Source of the DNA: Arthrobacter sp. UNC362MFTsu5.1
GTDB taxonomy: Bacteria > Actinomycetota > Actinomycetes > Actinomycetales > Micrococcaceae
Reading direction: 5' to 3'
Length of the DNA stretch: 64,000 nucleotides
NCBI RefSeq assembly: GCF_000685965.1
Contig: NZ_JMLE01000014.1
Coordinates: forward strand, 62,001 to 126,000
A model generated the notes under the pieces. It was not told the DNA's origin. It ran no database searches and worked only from the letters and a program-made list of their open reading frames with translations. The stretch's first letter is position 1, and every line of letters begins with the position of its first letter. A program made the position numbers and the translations under genes. This document shows, in pieces, positions 16,764-25,631 of this stretch.

Positions 16764-18011
16764 ATGGGCGCCACACATCTGCCCGCTACCGAGTTCGACG
16801 GAACCGGGGTAGACGACCAGCTCGAGGCGGAAGCCGAGGCCGTGCTGGGTGAACCTCCCACCCAGATGGTCCAGCTCCTGGGCCCGGACGGCACCCTGGG
16901 TGAAGACCCGGTCTTCTCCGCCTATGCCAACCGCCTGGACGCTGAAAAGCTGCGGGGTTTCTACGCCGACATGGCGGCCATCCGGCGCTTCGACCAGGAG
17001 GCGACCGCGCTCCAGCGGCAGGGCCAGCTTGCCCTGTGGGTGCCCCTGACGGGCCAGGAGGCCGCCCAGATCGGTTCGGGCCGGGCCAGCCAGCCGCAGG
17101 ACTACATTTTCCCGACCTACCGTGAGCACGGGGTGGCCCTGACCCGCAACGTCGACCTGGCTGAGCTGCTGCGCCAGTTCCGCGGCGTGTCCAACGGGGG
17201 CTGGAACCCCAAGGACACCAACTTCCACCTGTACACCCTGGTCCTTGCGGCGCAGACTCCGCATGCAGTCGGCTACGCCATGGGGATCCAGCGTGACCAG
17301 AAGCTCGCGGCCGCCAACGCCACGCCGGGCCAGCCGCAGGAGCCCAAGGCGGCCGTCATGGTCTACTTCGGCGACGGCGCGAGCTCAGAAGGCGACGTGC
17401 ACGAGTCCATGGTGTTCGCTTCGTCGTACAACGCGCCCGTGGTGTTTTTCTGCCAGAACAACCATTGGGCCATCTCGGTCCCCAGCACCGTGCAGACCCG
17501 TGTCCCGCTCGCGGACCGCGCCAAGGGCTACGGTTTCCCGGGCATCCGGGTGGACGGCAACGACGTCATCGCAGTCCATGCCGTCACAGAGTGGGCACTG
17601 GAGCGCGCCCGCGAAGGAAAGAGCCCCGTGCTGATCGAGGCGTTTACCTACCGGGTCGGCGCCCACACCACCGCCGACGATCCCACGAAATACCGCGGCT
17701 CCGATGAGGAAGCGCAGTGGAGGGCGAAAGACCCCCTCGAGCGGCTCGAGAAGTACCTCCGCGCCGAAAACCTGGCGGACGATGACTTCTTCGCCAAGGT
17801 CAAGGCTGACGGCGATGAGCTCGCCGCCTACGTGCGCAAGACGACCCACGACCTCGAAACCCCGGACATCCGCACGGCGTTCGCCAACACCTACGCCGAA
17901 GCGCACCCGCTGGTGGCCGAGGAGCTGGCCTGGTTCGAGGAATACAGTGCAGGATTCGCCGACGAATCGGAAACAGTCGAGGCAGATACAGACGGGGCAG
18001 CCAACCGATGA
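16764..18011 (+). CDS. 2-oxoacid dehydrogenase E1 component, alpha subunit
   Basis: 415 residues. E1alpha of a pyruvate or branched-chain 2-oxoacid dehydrogenase complex, which decarboxylates the 2-oxoacid with thiamine diphosphate. The ThDP motif is GDGASSEGDVHESM followed by FFCQNN (GDG-X-NN type), and FPTYREHG and YRVGAHTTADDPTKY are also conserved. ATG 16764 is chosen because AAGGAG ends 5 nt upstream; an in-frame GTG at 16740 lacks an RBS. The ATGA overlap with the beta subunit gene shows coupling. The YRVGAHTTADDP stretch favours the branched-chain/BCKDH-like class, but the substrate is not certain. Confidence 0.92.
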   Translation: MGATHLPATEFDGTGVDDQLEAEAEAVLGEPPTQMVQLLGPDGTLGEDPVFSAYANRLDAEKLRGFYADMAAIRRFDQEATALQRQGQLALWVPLTGQEAAQIGSGRASQPQDYIFPTYREHGVALTRNVDLAELLRQFRGVSNGGWNPKDTNFHLYTLVLAAQTPHAVGYAMGIQRDQKLAAANATPGQPQEPKAAVMVYFGDGASSEGDVHESMVFASSYNAPVVFFCQNNHWAISVPSTVQTRVPLADRAKGYGFPGIRVDGNDVIAVHAVTEWALERAREGKSPVLIEAFTYRVGAHTTADDPTKYRGSDEEAQWRAKDPLERLEKYLRAENLADDDFFAKVKADGDELAAYVRKTTHDLETPDIRTAFANTYAEAHPLVAEELAWFEEYSAGFADESETVEADTDGAANR

Positions 18012-18988
18012 CCACCATGACCATCGCCAAGGCCATCAATGAGGGCCTGCGCGCGACGCTGAACAACAACCCCCGCACCCTGCTCATGGGCGAGGACATC
18101 GGTCCGCTCGGCGGCGTTTACCGCGTCACCGACGGTCTGATCGGAGAATTCGGCGCCGACCGCGTCGTGGACACCCCGCTGGCCGAGTCCGGCATCATCG
18201 GCACCGCGATCGGACTTGCCCTCAGCGGCTACCTCCCCGTGTGCGAGATCCAGTTTGACGGCTTCGTGTTTCCCGGCTTCAACCAGATCACCACCCAGCT
18301 GGCCAAGATGCACGCGCGCAGCAACGGAAACCTCACGGTGCCGGTCGTCATCCGTATTCCGTACGGCGGCGGCATCGGCTCGATCGAACACCACTCGGAG
18401 TCCCCTGAAGCGCTGTTCGCCCACACGGCCGGCCTGCGCATCATCACCCCGTCCAACCCGCACGATGCCTACTGGATGATCCAGCAGGCCGTCGACTGCC
18501 AGGACCCGGTGATCGTATTCGAACCGAAGCGGCGCTACTGGCTCAAGGGCGAGGTCGACACCGAGTCACCCGGTGCCTCGGCGGACCCGTTCAAGGCCCA
18601 CGTCCTGCGCGAAGGCACCGACGCCACCGTAGTGGCCTACGGTCCGCTGGTTCCGGTGGCCCTCGCCGCGGCAACCGCCGCCGCCGAGGACGGCCACAGC
18701 GTGGAAGTCATCGACCTGCGGTCCATCTCGCCGATCGACTTCGACACCGTCACCGAATCCGTGAAGAAGACCGGCCGGCTGGTCGTGGCCCACGAGGCAC
18801 CGACGTTCGGCGGCATCGGCGGCGAAATCGCGGCCCGGGTCAGCGAGCGGGCGTTCTTGTCCCTCGAAGCCCCCGTGATCCGTGTTGGCGGATTCCACAT
18901 GCCCTACCCCGTGGCGAAGGTGGAAGAAGACTACCTGCCGGACATCGACCGTATCCTCGAGGCGCTGGACCGCGCCTTCGCCTACTGA
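18008..18988 (+). CDS. 2-oxoacid dehydrogenase E1 component, beta subunit
   Basis: 326 residues, standard length for E1beta. It begins with TMTIAKAINEGLRATL and contains LLMGEDIGPLGGVYRVTDGL, DTPLAESGIIGTAIG, PYGGGIGSIEHHSESPEA and IDLRSISPIDFDTV, all conserved in PdhB/BkdB transketolase-like subunits. It forms the alpha2beta2 heterotetramer with the preceding gene product, overlapping it by 4 bp. The gap to E2 is 54 bp, so E1alpha-E1beta-E2 form one operon. Confidence 0.94.
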   Translation: MTTMTIAKAINEGLRATLNNNPRTLLMGEDIGPLGGVYRVTDGLIGEFGADRVVDTPLAESGIIGTAIGLALSGYLPVCEIQFDGFVFPGFNQITTQLAKMHARSNGNLTVPVVIRIPYGGGIGSIEHHSESPEALFAHTAGLRIITPSNPHDAYWMIQQAVDCQDPVIVFEPKRRYWLKGEVDTESPGASADPFKAHVLREGTDATVVAYGPLVPVALAAATAAAEDGHSVEVIDLRSISPIDFDTVTESVKKTGRLVVAHEAPTFGGIGGEIAARVSERAFLSLEAPVIRVGGFHMPYPVAKVEEDYLPDIDRILEALDRAFAY

Positions 18989-19042
18989 CGACTGCCTGCT
19001 GACAGCCTCCCCACTGACGATGCCTTTCAAACCGAGGACCCC

Positions 19043-20575
19043 ATGACTGTAAACAAGTTCAACCTCCCCGACGTGGGCGAAGGGCTCACCGAGGCCGAGA
19101 TCGTTTCGTGGAACGTCAAGCCCGGAGACAGCGTCGCCATCAACGACATTCTGTGCGAGATCGAGACGGCCAAGTCCCTCGTGGAACTGCCGTCGCCGTT
19201 TGCGGGCACCGTCACCGAACTGCTCGTGCCCGTGGGAGTGACAGTCGACGTCGGAACTCCGATCATCAGCGTGAGTGACGCCGTGTCCGGCGACCCCACG
19301 CCCGCGGATGCGCCGGTTCCGGCCGCAGCTGCCCCGGCCGCGCCGATGTATGGAACCCTGCCTGCGGAAGACACTGCGGCGCCGGCAGCCCGTGCCGTGC
19401 CCGTCACCGGTGGTGCGGCCAGCCCGCTGGTTGGCTCGGGCCCCAAGGCCGACGCCGTCAAGCGCCGCCCGCGCAAGGCATCGCCGTCCGCGGTGGCCCC
19501 TGTGGCATCAGCCGCAGCGCCGTCCCCGGTGGTCGAGCCTGTCCCAATGACCGAGCCGGTCGAGTCCCAGGGCATCTGGATCAACGCCGGGGCGCCGTCG
19601 GCCCCCGATGCTGCCGCAGCCCCCGAAGAAGGCGCGGTGCGCCCCACCCTCGGCGGCACCATCAGCGGCCTGGTGAACAAGGTCCTGGCCAAACCTCCGG
19701 TGCGAAAGATCGCCCGCGACCTCGGGATTGACCTCGCGGACGTCGTGGCCACTGGTGCACGGGGCGAAGTCACCCGCGAGGACCTGGTGAGCTACCAGGC
19801 CCAGCGCGACGCCGAAGTGGACAAGGCGGACACCTTCTGGGGCAAGTCGGGCCGGCCGCAGGACCAGCGCATCGAGCGGATTCCCGTCAAGGGCGTCCGC
19901 AAGGCCACTGCCAAGGCGATGGTGGAGTCGGCGTTCGCCGCACCGCACGTCAGCATCTTCGTGGACGTGGATGCCAGCCGCACCATGGAGTTCGTCAAGC
20001 GGCTCAAGGCATCCCGCGACTTCGAAGGCATCAAGGTCTCCCCGCTGCTGATCCTCGCCAAAGCGGTGATCTGGGCAGCCGCCCGCAATCCCAGCGTCAA
20101 CGCCACCTGGGTGGACAGCGCCGACGGCAGCGATGCCGCCGAGATCCACGTCAAGCACTTCATGAACCTGGGAATCGCAGCGGCAACCCCGCGGGGCCTG
20201 ATGGTGCCGAACATCAAGAACGCCCAGGACCTTTCGCTCAAGGAACTGGCCCTGGCGCTCAATGACCTGGCCACCACAGCCCGGGCGGGAAAAACCCAGC
20301 CTGCCCAGATGCAGGGCGGCACCCTGACTGTCACCAACATAGGCGCGCTGGGCATCGACACCGGCACTCCGATCATCAACCCCGGCGAAGTGGCCATCGT
20401 GGCCTTCGGCACCATCAAGCAGAAGCCCTGGGTCCTGGACGGGGAAGTCATTCCGCGCTGGATCACCACCCTTGGCGGTTCCTTCGACCACCGCGTAGTG
20501 GACGGCGATCTCTCGGCGCGCTTCATGGCCGACGTCGCCGCGATCCTTGAGGAGCCAGCCCTCCTGCTGGATTAG
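19043..20575 (+). CDS. Dihydrolipoamide acyltransferase (E2)
   Basis: 510 residues. Domain order: one lipoyl domain (residues 1-80, lipoyl lysine K44 in [12 protein letters not shown]); a long Ala/Pro linker; a peripheral-subunit-binding domain around residues 215-250 ([14 protein letters not shown]); a second linker; and the catalytic acyltransferase domain ending with [16 protein letters not shown] (catalytic His and Asp). It transfers the acyl group from E1 to CoA. No E3 (dihydrolipoamide dehydrogenase) gene follows; the E3 must be shared from another locus. GAGGA precedes the ATG. Confidence 0.94.
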   Translation: MTVNKFNLPDVGEGLTEAEIVSWNVKPGDSVAINDILCEIETAKSLVELPSPFAGTVTELLVPVGVTVDVGTPIISVSDAVSGDPTPADAPVPAAAAPAAPMYGTLPAEDTAAPAARAVPVTGGAASPLVGSGPKADAVKRRPRKASPSAVAPVASAAAPSPVVEPVPMTEPVESQGIWINAGAPSAPDAAAAPEEGAVRPTLGGTISGLVNKVLAKPPVRKIARDLGIDLADVVATGARGEVTREDLVSYQAQRDAEVDKADTFWGKSGRPQDQRIERIPVKGVRKATAKAMVESAFAAPHVSIFVDVDASRTMEFVKRLKASRDFEGIKVSPLLILAKAVIWAAARNPSVNATWVDSADGSDAAEIHVKHFMNLGIAAATPRGLMVPNIKNAQDLSLKELALALNDLATTARAGKTQPAQMQGGTLTVTNIGALGIDTGTPIINPGEVAIVAFGTIKQKPWVLDGEVIPRWITTLGGSFDHRVVDGDLSARFMADVAAILEEPALLLD

Positions 20576-20617
20576 TACTGCTTGATCAGTACCAGGACTT
20601 CCAGTCGAGAGGCACCG

Positions 20618-21517
20618 ATGGAGACGCGACACCTCAAGTACTTCATTGCCGTGGCCGAGGAGCGCCATTTCGGTCGGGCGGCAGTCCGGCTGCACATGGC
20701 CCAGCCCCCGCTGTCGCAGCAGATCCGCCAGCTCGAGGACCAGCTGGGAACGCAGCTGCTGGTCAGGACCACCCGCAAGGTGGACCTGACCCCTGCCGGG
20801 CAGCTGCTCCTGGACCGGGGCAGGCAGCTGCTGCACGAACTTGAGGCGCTGGAATCGGATGTGCAGCAGGTGGGGGCCGGTGCCACGGGCGTGCTCCGGG
20901 TGGGATTCACCGGCACAGCTACCTACCGGCTAATGCCGGCAGTGGTCCAGGCCGCGCGCCGGGCCCTTCCAGGCCTGCGGATTACGGTCCAGGGCGAAAT
21001 GCTGACCCCGCAAATGGAGGCTGCCCTCGAGGAGGGCCGGCTCGACGTCGCCGTCCTTCGGCCGCCGGTGGGTTCGGGCGAGATCGCCTTGAAGCTGCTG
21101 GAACAGGATCAGCTGGTGGCTGCGCTTCCTGCGGATTCGCTCCTGGCCGGGAAGGGGCCGCTGGACCTTGCGGATCTGTCCTCGCATGATTTCATTGGCT
21201 ACCCCGGGTCCTCGGCCGTGAGCAGCATTGTCATCGATGCTTGCCGCAAGGCCGGCTTCCAGCCGCGGCTCGTCCAGGAAGCCCGGGAAACGTCCACGCT
21301 GTTGTCGCTGGTGGCTGCCGGGATGGGCATAGCGCTCGTGCCCATGACCGCCCGGATGTTTTCCTTCCAGGGCGTGGTGTTTCGTCCGCTCCGCGGACTG
21401 TATCCGGTTGACCTTGCCGTTGCGTGGAACCTGGGCAATGAAACACCGCTCCTGAACAGTTTCCTGGCACTGTTTGATTCGTTGCCAACGTTTCCGGCCG
21501 TCGACGAGCCGGAGTAG
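20618..21517 (+). CDS. LysR-family transcriptional regulator
   Basis: 299 residues. The N-terminal winged HTH is METRHLKYFIAVAEERHFGRAA and then PPLSQQIRQLEDQLG, a textbook LysR start; a substrate-binding domain follows. ATG 20618 has GAGAGG upstream; an earlier in-frame ATG at 20582 precedes the conserved start and is rejected. It lies 42 bp after the E2 gene on the same strand. It could be cotranscribed with, and control, the 2-oxoacid dehydrogenase operon, but LysR regulators usually act on divergent genes and none is present here. Confidence 0.9.
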   Translation: METRHLKYFIAVAEERHFGRAAVRLHMAQPPLSQQIRQLEDQLGTQLLVRTTRKVDLTPAGQLLLDRGRQLLHELEALESDVQQVGAGATGVLRVGFTGTATYRLMPAVVQAARRALPGLRITVQGEMLTPQMEAALEEGRLDVAVLRPPVGSGEIALKLLEQDQLVAALPADSLLAGKGPLDLADLSSHDFIGYPGSSAVSSIVIDACRKAGFQPRLVQEARETSTLLSLVAAGMGIALVPMTARMFSFQGVVFRPLRGLYPVDLAVAWNLGNETPLLNSFLALFDSLPTFPAVDEPE

Positions 21518-21556
21518 GGCGGGCAGCCGGGCAGCGGGGCCCGCGGCGGAGTTCGC

Positions 21557-21895
21557 CTAGTAGGCGGGGTAGTTCGAGAGCATCTGGGCCAGGGCCGGAT
21601 CGGAAGTCATTCCGCTCAGGGCGACAGCCGCTGTGATCATCAGACCGGAAAAGACAGTGACGCACGCGGTGACGACGGCGAAGAACTTCCAGTCATCACG
21701 CATGACGCTGCGGATGGTCTCCGGCAGGTTCAGGCCGGGCGTGATGAGGTTGGGTGCGGAGTCGGTGGAGCCGTCGTCGAGGAAAGCAATCACCCGGTCG
21801 TTGGCGCGGTCCACACGCATCATGCTGATGTGGTTCCCGTGGCGGGCAAGAAGGATGTCGTGGCCTACGAGCTGGCGGCGCTGAAGAGTCAGCAT
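21557..21895 (-). CDS. Hypothetical single-span membrane protein
   Basis: 112 residues, unrecognised. A soluble N-terminal 70 residues (LVGHDILLARHGNHI; DDGSTDSAPNLITPG) is followed by one hydrophobic segment FFAVVTACVTVFSGLMITAA and a short tail. ATG 21895 is preferred because AGGGG lies before it. The frame is open further upstream but without an RBS. It probably sits in the cytoplasmic membrane with its N-terminus inside. Function unknown. Confidence 0.65.
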   Translation of the reverse strand: MLTLQRRQLVGHDILLARHGNHISMMRVDRANDRVIAFLDDGSTDSAPNLITPGLNLPETIRSVMRDDWKFFAVVTACVTVFSGLMITAAVALSGMTSDPALAQMLSNYPAY

Positions 21896-22058
21896 AATGT
21901 TCCCCTGAAGTCGGTGGTACTCGGATGTCCGCACCATCGAGCACCTTCTAATTTTATCGCTGTAAACCGCGTGATTCCGCCGGAAAACGGGTGAGGCTGC
22001 CCACCAGGGGGAGTGACGCCGGTCAAGCGCGTGAGGTTCCGTCCTTGACACGCCGCAC

Positions 22059-22064
22059 TAGAGT
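22059..22064 (+). promoter_or_regulatory. Possible -10 box of the acyl-CoA ligase gene
   Basis: TAGAGT occurs about 60 nt before the GTG start; a -35 hexamer at normal spacing is not obvious. Confidence 0.25.
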
Positions 22065-22124
22065 TGCACCAGTTGCCGCCCTCACCGGCCCCCGGCTGCT
22101 GGAGCAAATCAAAGGAGATGTTGC

Positions 22125-23708
22125 GTGTTTTCGAGCCCCTTCCCGGACGTGGTCATTCCGGACCAAAGCATTTATGAGTACCTCTTCGGCGGCATCACGG
22201 AAGCGGACCTGGACCGGACCGCCGTCGTGGACGGCGCGAACGGCGCGGAAACCACCTACCGGCAGCTGCTGGAGCAGATCGATGCAGTGGCGGGGGCCGT
22301 GTCCGCGCGCGGACTGGGCCCGCACGGGGTCGCGGCCATCCTCTGCCCGAACGTCCCGGCCTTCGCGGCCGTATTCCACGGCCTGCTCCGCGCCGGTGCC
22401 ACCGTCACCACCGTCAACTCCCTCTATACCGCCGACGAACTGGCGCTTCAGCTGGAGGATGCCGGCGCCAGCTGGCTGTTCACGGTGTCAGCGCTGCTCC
22501 CGGGGGCCGAGGAAGCCGCTGAACGCGCCGGAATTCCGGCGGACCGGCTGGTGGTGCTCGACGGCGCCGCAGGTCACCCGTCGCTGAAGGACCTGCTCAC
22601 CGCCGGGGCGCCGGTTCCGGCCGTTTCCTTCGACCCGGCAACCCACGTGGCGGTCCTGCCGTATTCCTCCGGAACCACCGGACGGCCCAAGGGCGTCAAG
22701 CTCAGCCACCGCAACCTTGTGGCCAACGTGGAACAGTCCCGGGGGCTGCTGAACGTGAAGGACCAGGACAGGCTCCTTGCCTTGCTGCCGTTTTTCCACA
22801 TCTACGGCCTGACTGTCCTGCTGAACCTTGCCCTGCGGGAGCGGGCCTGCCTGGTCACGATGCCCCGCTTCGAACTCGCCGAGTTCCTGCGGATCATCCA
22901 GGACCACAAATGCACCTACCTGTTCATCGCCCCTCCCGTGGCCGTGGCATTGTCCAAGCACCCGCTTGTTGCCGACTACGATCTGGGCTCCGTCCACACG
23001 ACGCTCTCGGGCGCCGCACCGCTGGACGGTGAACTCGGCGCTGCCCTCGCCGAACGGCTCCGGTGCCGCGTGCTGCAGGGCTACGGGATGACCGAGATGA
23101 GCCCGGTGTCGCACCTGATCCCGGTGGGCGCACCCGACGTTCCCGTGAGCTCGGTGGGGTTCACCGTGCCCAACATGGAATGCCGGCTGGTGGACCCCGC
23201 CAGCGGTGAGGACATCGGCGTCCCCGCGGCGGGCACCAGTGCCCCGGGCCATCTGCTGTGCCGGGGTCCGAACGTCATGCTGGGCTACCTCAACCGCCCG
23301 GAGGAAACAGCAGACACCCTGGACGCGGACGGGTTCCTGCATACCGGCGACATCGCCACGGTCCGGGCCGACGGCGTGGTGACCATCGTGGACCGGCTCA
23401 AGGAACTCATCAAATACAAGGGCTACCAGATCGCCCCGGCGGAACTTGAAGCCCTGCTGCTGACGCACCCCGGCATCGCGGATGCCGCCGTGATCGGGAC
23501 GCCCGATGCCGACGGCCAGGAAGTCCCGATGGCTTTCGTTGTGCGCCAGCCGGGCGGGCAGGCAGGGACGCTCGACGAAGCCGGCGTGATGGACTTCGTC
23601 GCCGGCAGGGTGGCGCCCTTCAAGAAAATCCGCCGGGTGGAGTTCATCGAGGCGGTCCCCAAGTCCGCGTCCGGGAAGATCCTGCGCAGGCTGCTTAAGA
23701 CGCCCTAG
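22125..23708 (+). CDS. Acyl-CoA synthetase, 4-coumarate--CoA ligase-like
   Basis: 527 residues, ANL superfamily. The AMP-binding signature is LPYSSGTTGRPKGVKLSHRN; the A5 motif is LQGYGMTEMSPV; the hinge and C-terminal lysine region reads LHTGDIATV, VDRLKELIKYKGYQIAPAELE and PKSASGKILRR. This order matches plant and actinobacterial 4CL-type enzymes, which activate cinnamate-like or medium-chain acids. The GTG start is supported by AAAGGAG 8 nt upstream. It would fit aromatic catabolism with pobA 20 kb away, but the substrate cannot be told from sequence. Confidence 0.9.
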   Translation: MFSSPFPDVVIPDQSIYEYLFGGITEADLDRTAVVDGANGAETTYRQLLEQIDAVAGAVSARGLGPHGVAAILCPNVPAFAAVFHGLLRAGATVTTVNSLYTADELALQLEDAGASWLFTVSALLPGAEEAAERAGIPADRLVVLDGAAGHPSLKDLLTAGAPVPAVSFDPATHVAVLPYSSGTTGRPKGVKLSHRNLVANVEQSRGLLNVKDQDRLLALLPFFHIYGLTVLLNLALRERACLVTMPRFELAEFLRIIQDHKCTYLFIAPPVAVALSKHPLVADYDLGSVHTTLSGAAPLDGELGAALAERLRCRVLQGYGMTEMSPVSHLIPVGAPDVPVSSVGFTVPNMECRLVDPASGEDIGVPAAGTSAPGHLLCRGPNVMLGYLNRPEETADTLDADGFLHTGDIATVRADGVVTIVDRLKELIKYKGYQIAPAELEALLLTHPGIADAAVIGTPDADGQEVPMAFVVRQPGGQAGTLDEAGVMDFVAGRVAPFKKIRRVEFIEAVPKSASGKILRRLLKTP

Positions 23709-23717
23709 CCGGAGGTC

Positions 23718-24149
23718 CTAGTCGGCGACGTCGGTCTTCGCGATGTAAACGTCGCAGGGCGCGTTGTGCGCCACGCTGTTGGCGACGCTTCCCAGGACCC
23801 GGCCGAGTCCGCGCATCCGGCGGTTGCCCACCACGATCATGCGGGCGTCGAACCGTTCGGCTTCCCTGATGATGGCTTCCGCCGGCTTGCCCCGGGCCGA
23901 GGAATAGGTGACCTTGAGGCCTTCCCTGCTCAGCCGTGCCGCCACGTCCTTGGCCACCTTCTCGGCCTCGCCGGCATCGGAGACGATGAACCGGTCACTG
24001 CCGCTGCCGTAAACCTCGGTGCGGTCGCTGTCGAACGCGGTCACCACATGAAGCGTCGCGTCCAGGGAGGCGGCGAGCCCTTGGGCTGTTTCCGCGGCCC
24101 GCATGGCAGTCTCACTGCCGTCAACGCCGACAACAATAATTCCGGTCAT
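23718..24149 (-). CDS. Universal stress protein, UspA family, ATP-binding type
   Basis: 143 residues, one Usp domain. It begins IIVVGVDGSETAMRAAE and has the nucleotide-binding G-2X-G-9X-G-S/T-like loop at its end (VVGNRRMRGLGRVLGSVANS), which marks the ATP-binding subclass. GAGGAG lies upstream of the ATG. It converges with the CoA ligase gene at a distance of 9 bp. Its role is general stress or dormancy; no specific partner is indicated. Confidence 0.93.
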   Translation of the reverse strand: MTGIIVVGVDGSETAMRAAETAQGLAASLDATLHVVTAFDSDRTEVYGSGSDRFIVSDAGEAEKVAKDVAARLSREGLKVTYSSARGKPAEAIIREAERFDARMIVVGNRRMRGLGRVLGSVANSVAHNAPCDVYIAKTDVAD

Positions 24150-24216
24150 AGTCCTGCTCCTCAGGGATTGGTCAGCCTAATGAAAAATGGTGGGCCGCAT
24201 GCAGTAATGATTCAGG

Positions 24217-25509
24217 CTACAGCGCAGCAATGGCGTCCCGCAGTACCGGCGCGAGCCGCCGCACTCCCTCGGCGATGGCTTCGGGAGGCACGGCACTGAA
24301 AGCGAGGCGCAGCTTGTTCGAGGGTTCGTCCGAATGGGTGAACGCCGCCCCGGGGATGAATACCACGCCGGCGTCGATTGCCTTGCGAAGCAGGGGGTAG
24401 GTGTCCACACCCTCTGGCAGGGTGACCCAGACGAAGAAGCCGCCCTCGGGCCGGGTCCAGCTCAGTCCCTCGGGCATGTACTCCTCGAGGGCGGCGAGCA
24501 TGGCCTGGCAGCGCTCCGCGTATAGCCCGCGGTAGGTTTCGATCTGCCCCATCCAGTCGTAGTCCCGCAGGTAGGCCGAGACCAGCATCTGGTTCAGGGT
24601 GGACGGGCAGAGCGTCACGGCTTCGGAGGCCAGGTAGTAGCGGCGCTGAAGGTGCGCCGGCACCAGGGCCCAGCCGATCCTCAGCCCCGGGGCGAAGATC
24701 TTGGAGAAGGAGCCCATGTAGATGACGTCGTCCGGGTTGGCGGCCCGCAGCGGAGCGAACGGCTTGCCCTCGAAGCGGAGCAGTCCGTAGGGGTTGTCCT
24801 CCAAAACCAGAATATTCGCTTTCCGGCATATATCGACGATTTCCTGCCGCCGCTCCACGGCGAGGGTGATGCCGGACGGGTTGTTGAAGTTCGGGATGGT
24901 GTACAGGAACTTGATGTTCTTCCCGGCCGTCTGGAGGGCGGCGATCCGGGCTTCCAGGAGATCCGGGACCAGGCCGTGCTCGTCCATGGGGACGGGCGCC
25001 ACCTCCACCTGGTAGGCCTCGAAGGTGTTCAGGGCGCCCACATACGTCGGGTCCTCCACCAGCACCACGTCGCCGGGGTCGCAGAAGACCTTGGTGGCCA
25101 CGTCCTGTGCTGACTGTGAGCCGGCGGTGACCACCACGTTCCGGGGATCGGCGTCGAGGATCCCCTCCGCTGCCATCACTTCGCAAATCTGGGTGCGGAG
25201 TTCTTCGGTCCCCTGGCCGCTGCCGTACTGGAGGGCGGTCATGCCCTGTTCGGCAATGATCTTCGCCGCTGTCTGGCCTAGCCGCTCCAGCGGCAGCGAA
25301 TGCAGGTAGGGGCTGCCGCCGGCCAGCGATACCAGGCCGGGGCGCAGGGAGATGTCGAAGACGTCGCGGACGGCGGACTGCTTGATGTTTGCTGCGCGCT
25401 CCGAGAAAAGTTCATCGTGGCGGTGGGCGGACGTTGCCGCGCGTTCGATTGCGTCAATTGCCTCGGCCGGCAGGATGTCTGCGGCGGCATCAAGTGTTTC
25501 GTGGGTCAC
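24217..25509 (-). CDS. PLP-dependent aminotransferase (2-aminoadipate/LysN-like, class I/II)
   Basis: 430 residues. Conserved parts: GLVSLAGGSPYLHSLPLE, LQYGSGQGTEELRTQI, VTAGSQSAQDVATKVF, LEDNPYGLLRFEG and GSFSKIFAPGLRIGW, where the lysine binds PLP. It is the stand-alone aminotransferase related to MocR domains, acting on 2-aminoadipate, aromatic or branched-chain substrates. GTG 25509 is chosen because a TATCCT box ends 6 nt upstream (leaderless). An array of GTTGYC half-sites lies just upstream. Monocistronic. Confidence 0.88.
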   Translation of the reverse strand: MTHETLDAAADILPAEAIDAIERAATSAHRHDELFSERAANIKQSAVRDVFDISLRPGLVSLAGGSPYLHSLPLERLGQTAAKIIAEQGMTALQYGSGQGTEELRTQICEVMAAEGILDADPRNVVVTAGSQSAQDVATKVFCDPGDVVLVEDPTYVGALNTFEAYQVEVAPVPMDEHGLVPDLLEARIAALQTAGKNIKFLYTIPNFNNPSGITLAVERRQEIVDICRKANILVLEDNPYGLLRFEGKPFAPLRAANPDDVIYMGSFSKIFAPGLRIGWALVPAHLQRRYYLASEAVTLCPSTLNQMLVSAYLRDYDWMGQIETYRGLYAERCQAMLAALEEYMPEGLSWTRPEGGFFVWVTLPEGVDTYPLLRKAIDAGVVFIPGAAFTHSDEPSNKLRLAFSAVPPEAIAEGVRRLAPVLRDAIAAL

Positions 25510-25515
25510 ACTGAC

Positions 25516-25521
25516 AGGATA
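25516..25521 (-). promoter_or_regulatory. -10 box of a probable leaderless promoter
   Basis: Minus strand TATCCT, then 6 nt, then GTG at 25509. Confidence 0.5.
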
Positions 25522-25530
25522 CAGCCAGTT

Positions 25531-25556
25531 GTTGTCAATTAGGCAACGTTTGTTGC
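25531..25556. promoter_or_regulatory. Overlapping palindromes upstream of the aminotransferase gene
   Basis: GTTGTC-N5-GGCAAC (25531-25547) overlaps GCAAC-GTTT-GTTGC (25543-25556), giving three related half-sites just upstream of the -10 box. A dimeric activator or repressor site is likely; the regulator is unknown. Confidence 0.4.
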
Positions 25557-25631
25557 TGAAAATCTGAATCATCCCTCGGCGCGGGGACCGAATTGCTTTA
25601 CCTGGGACGGCGCAGGGCATGGAATAGAGCC

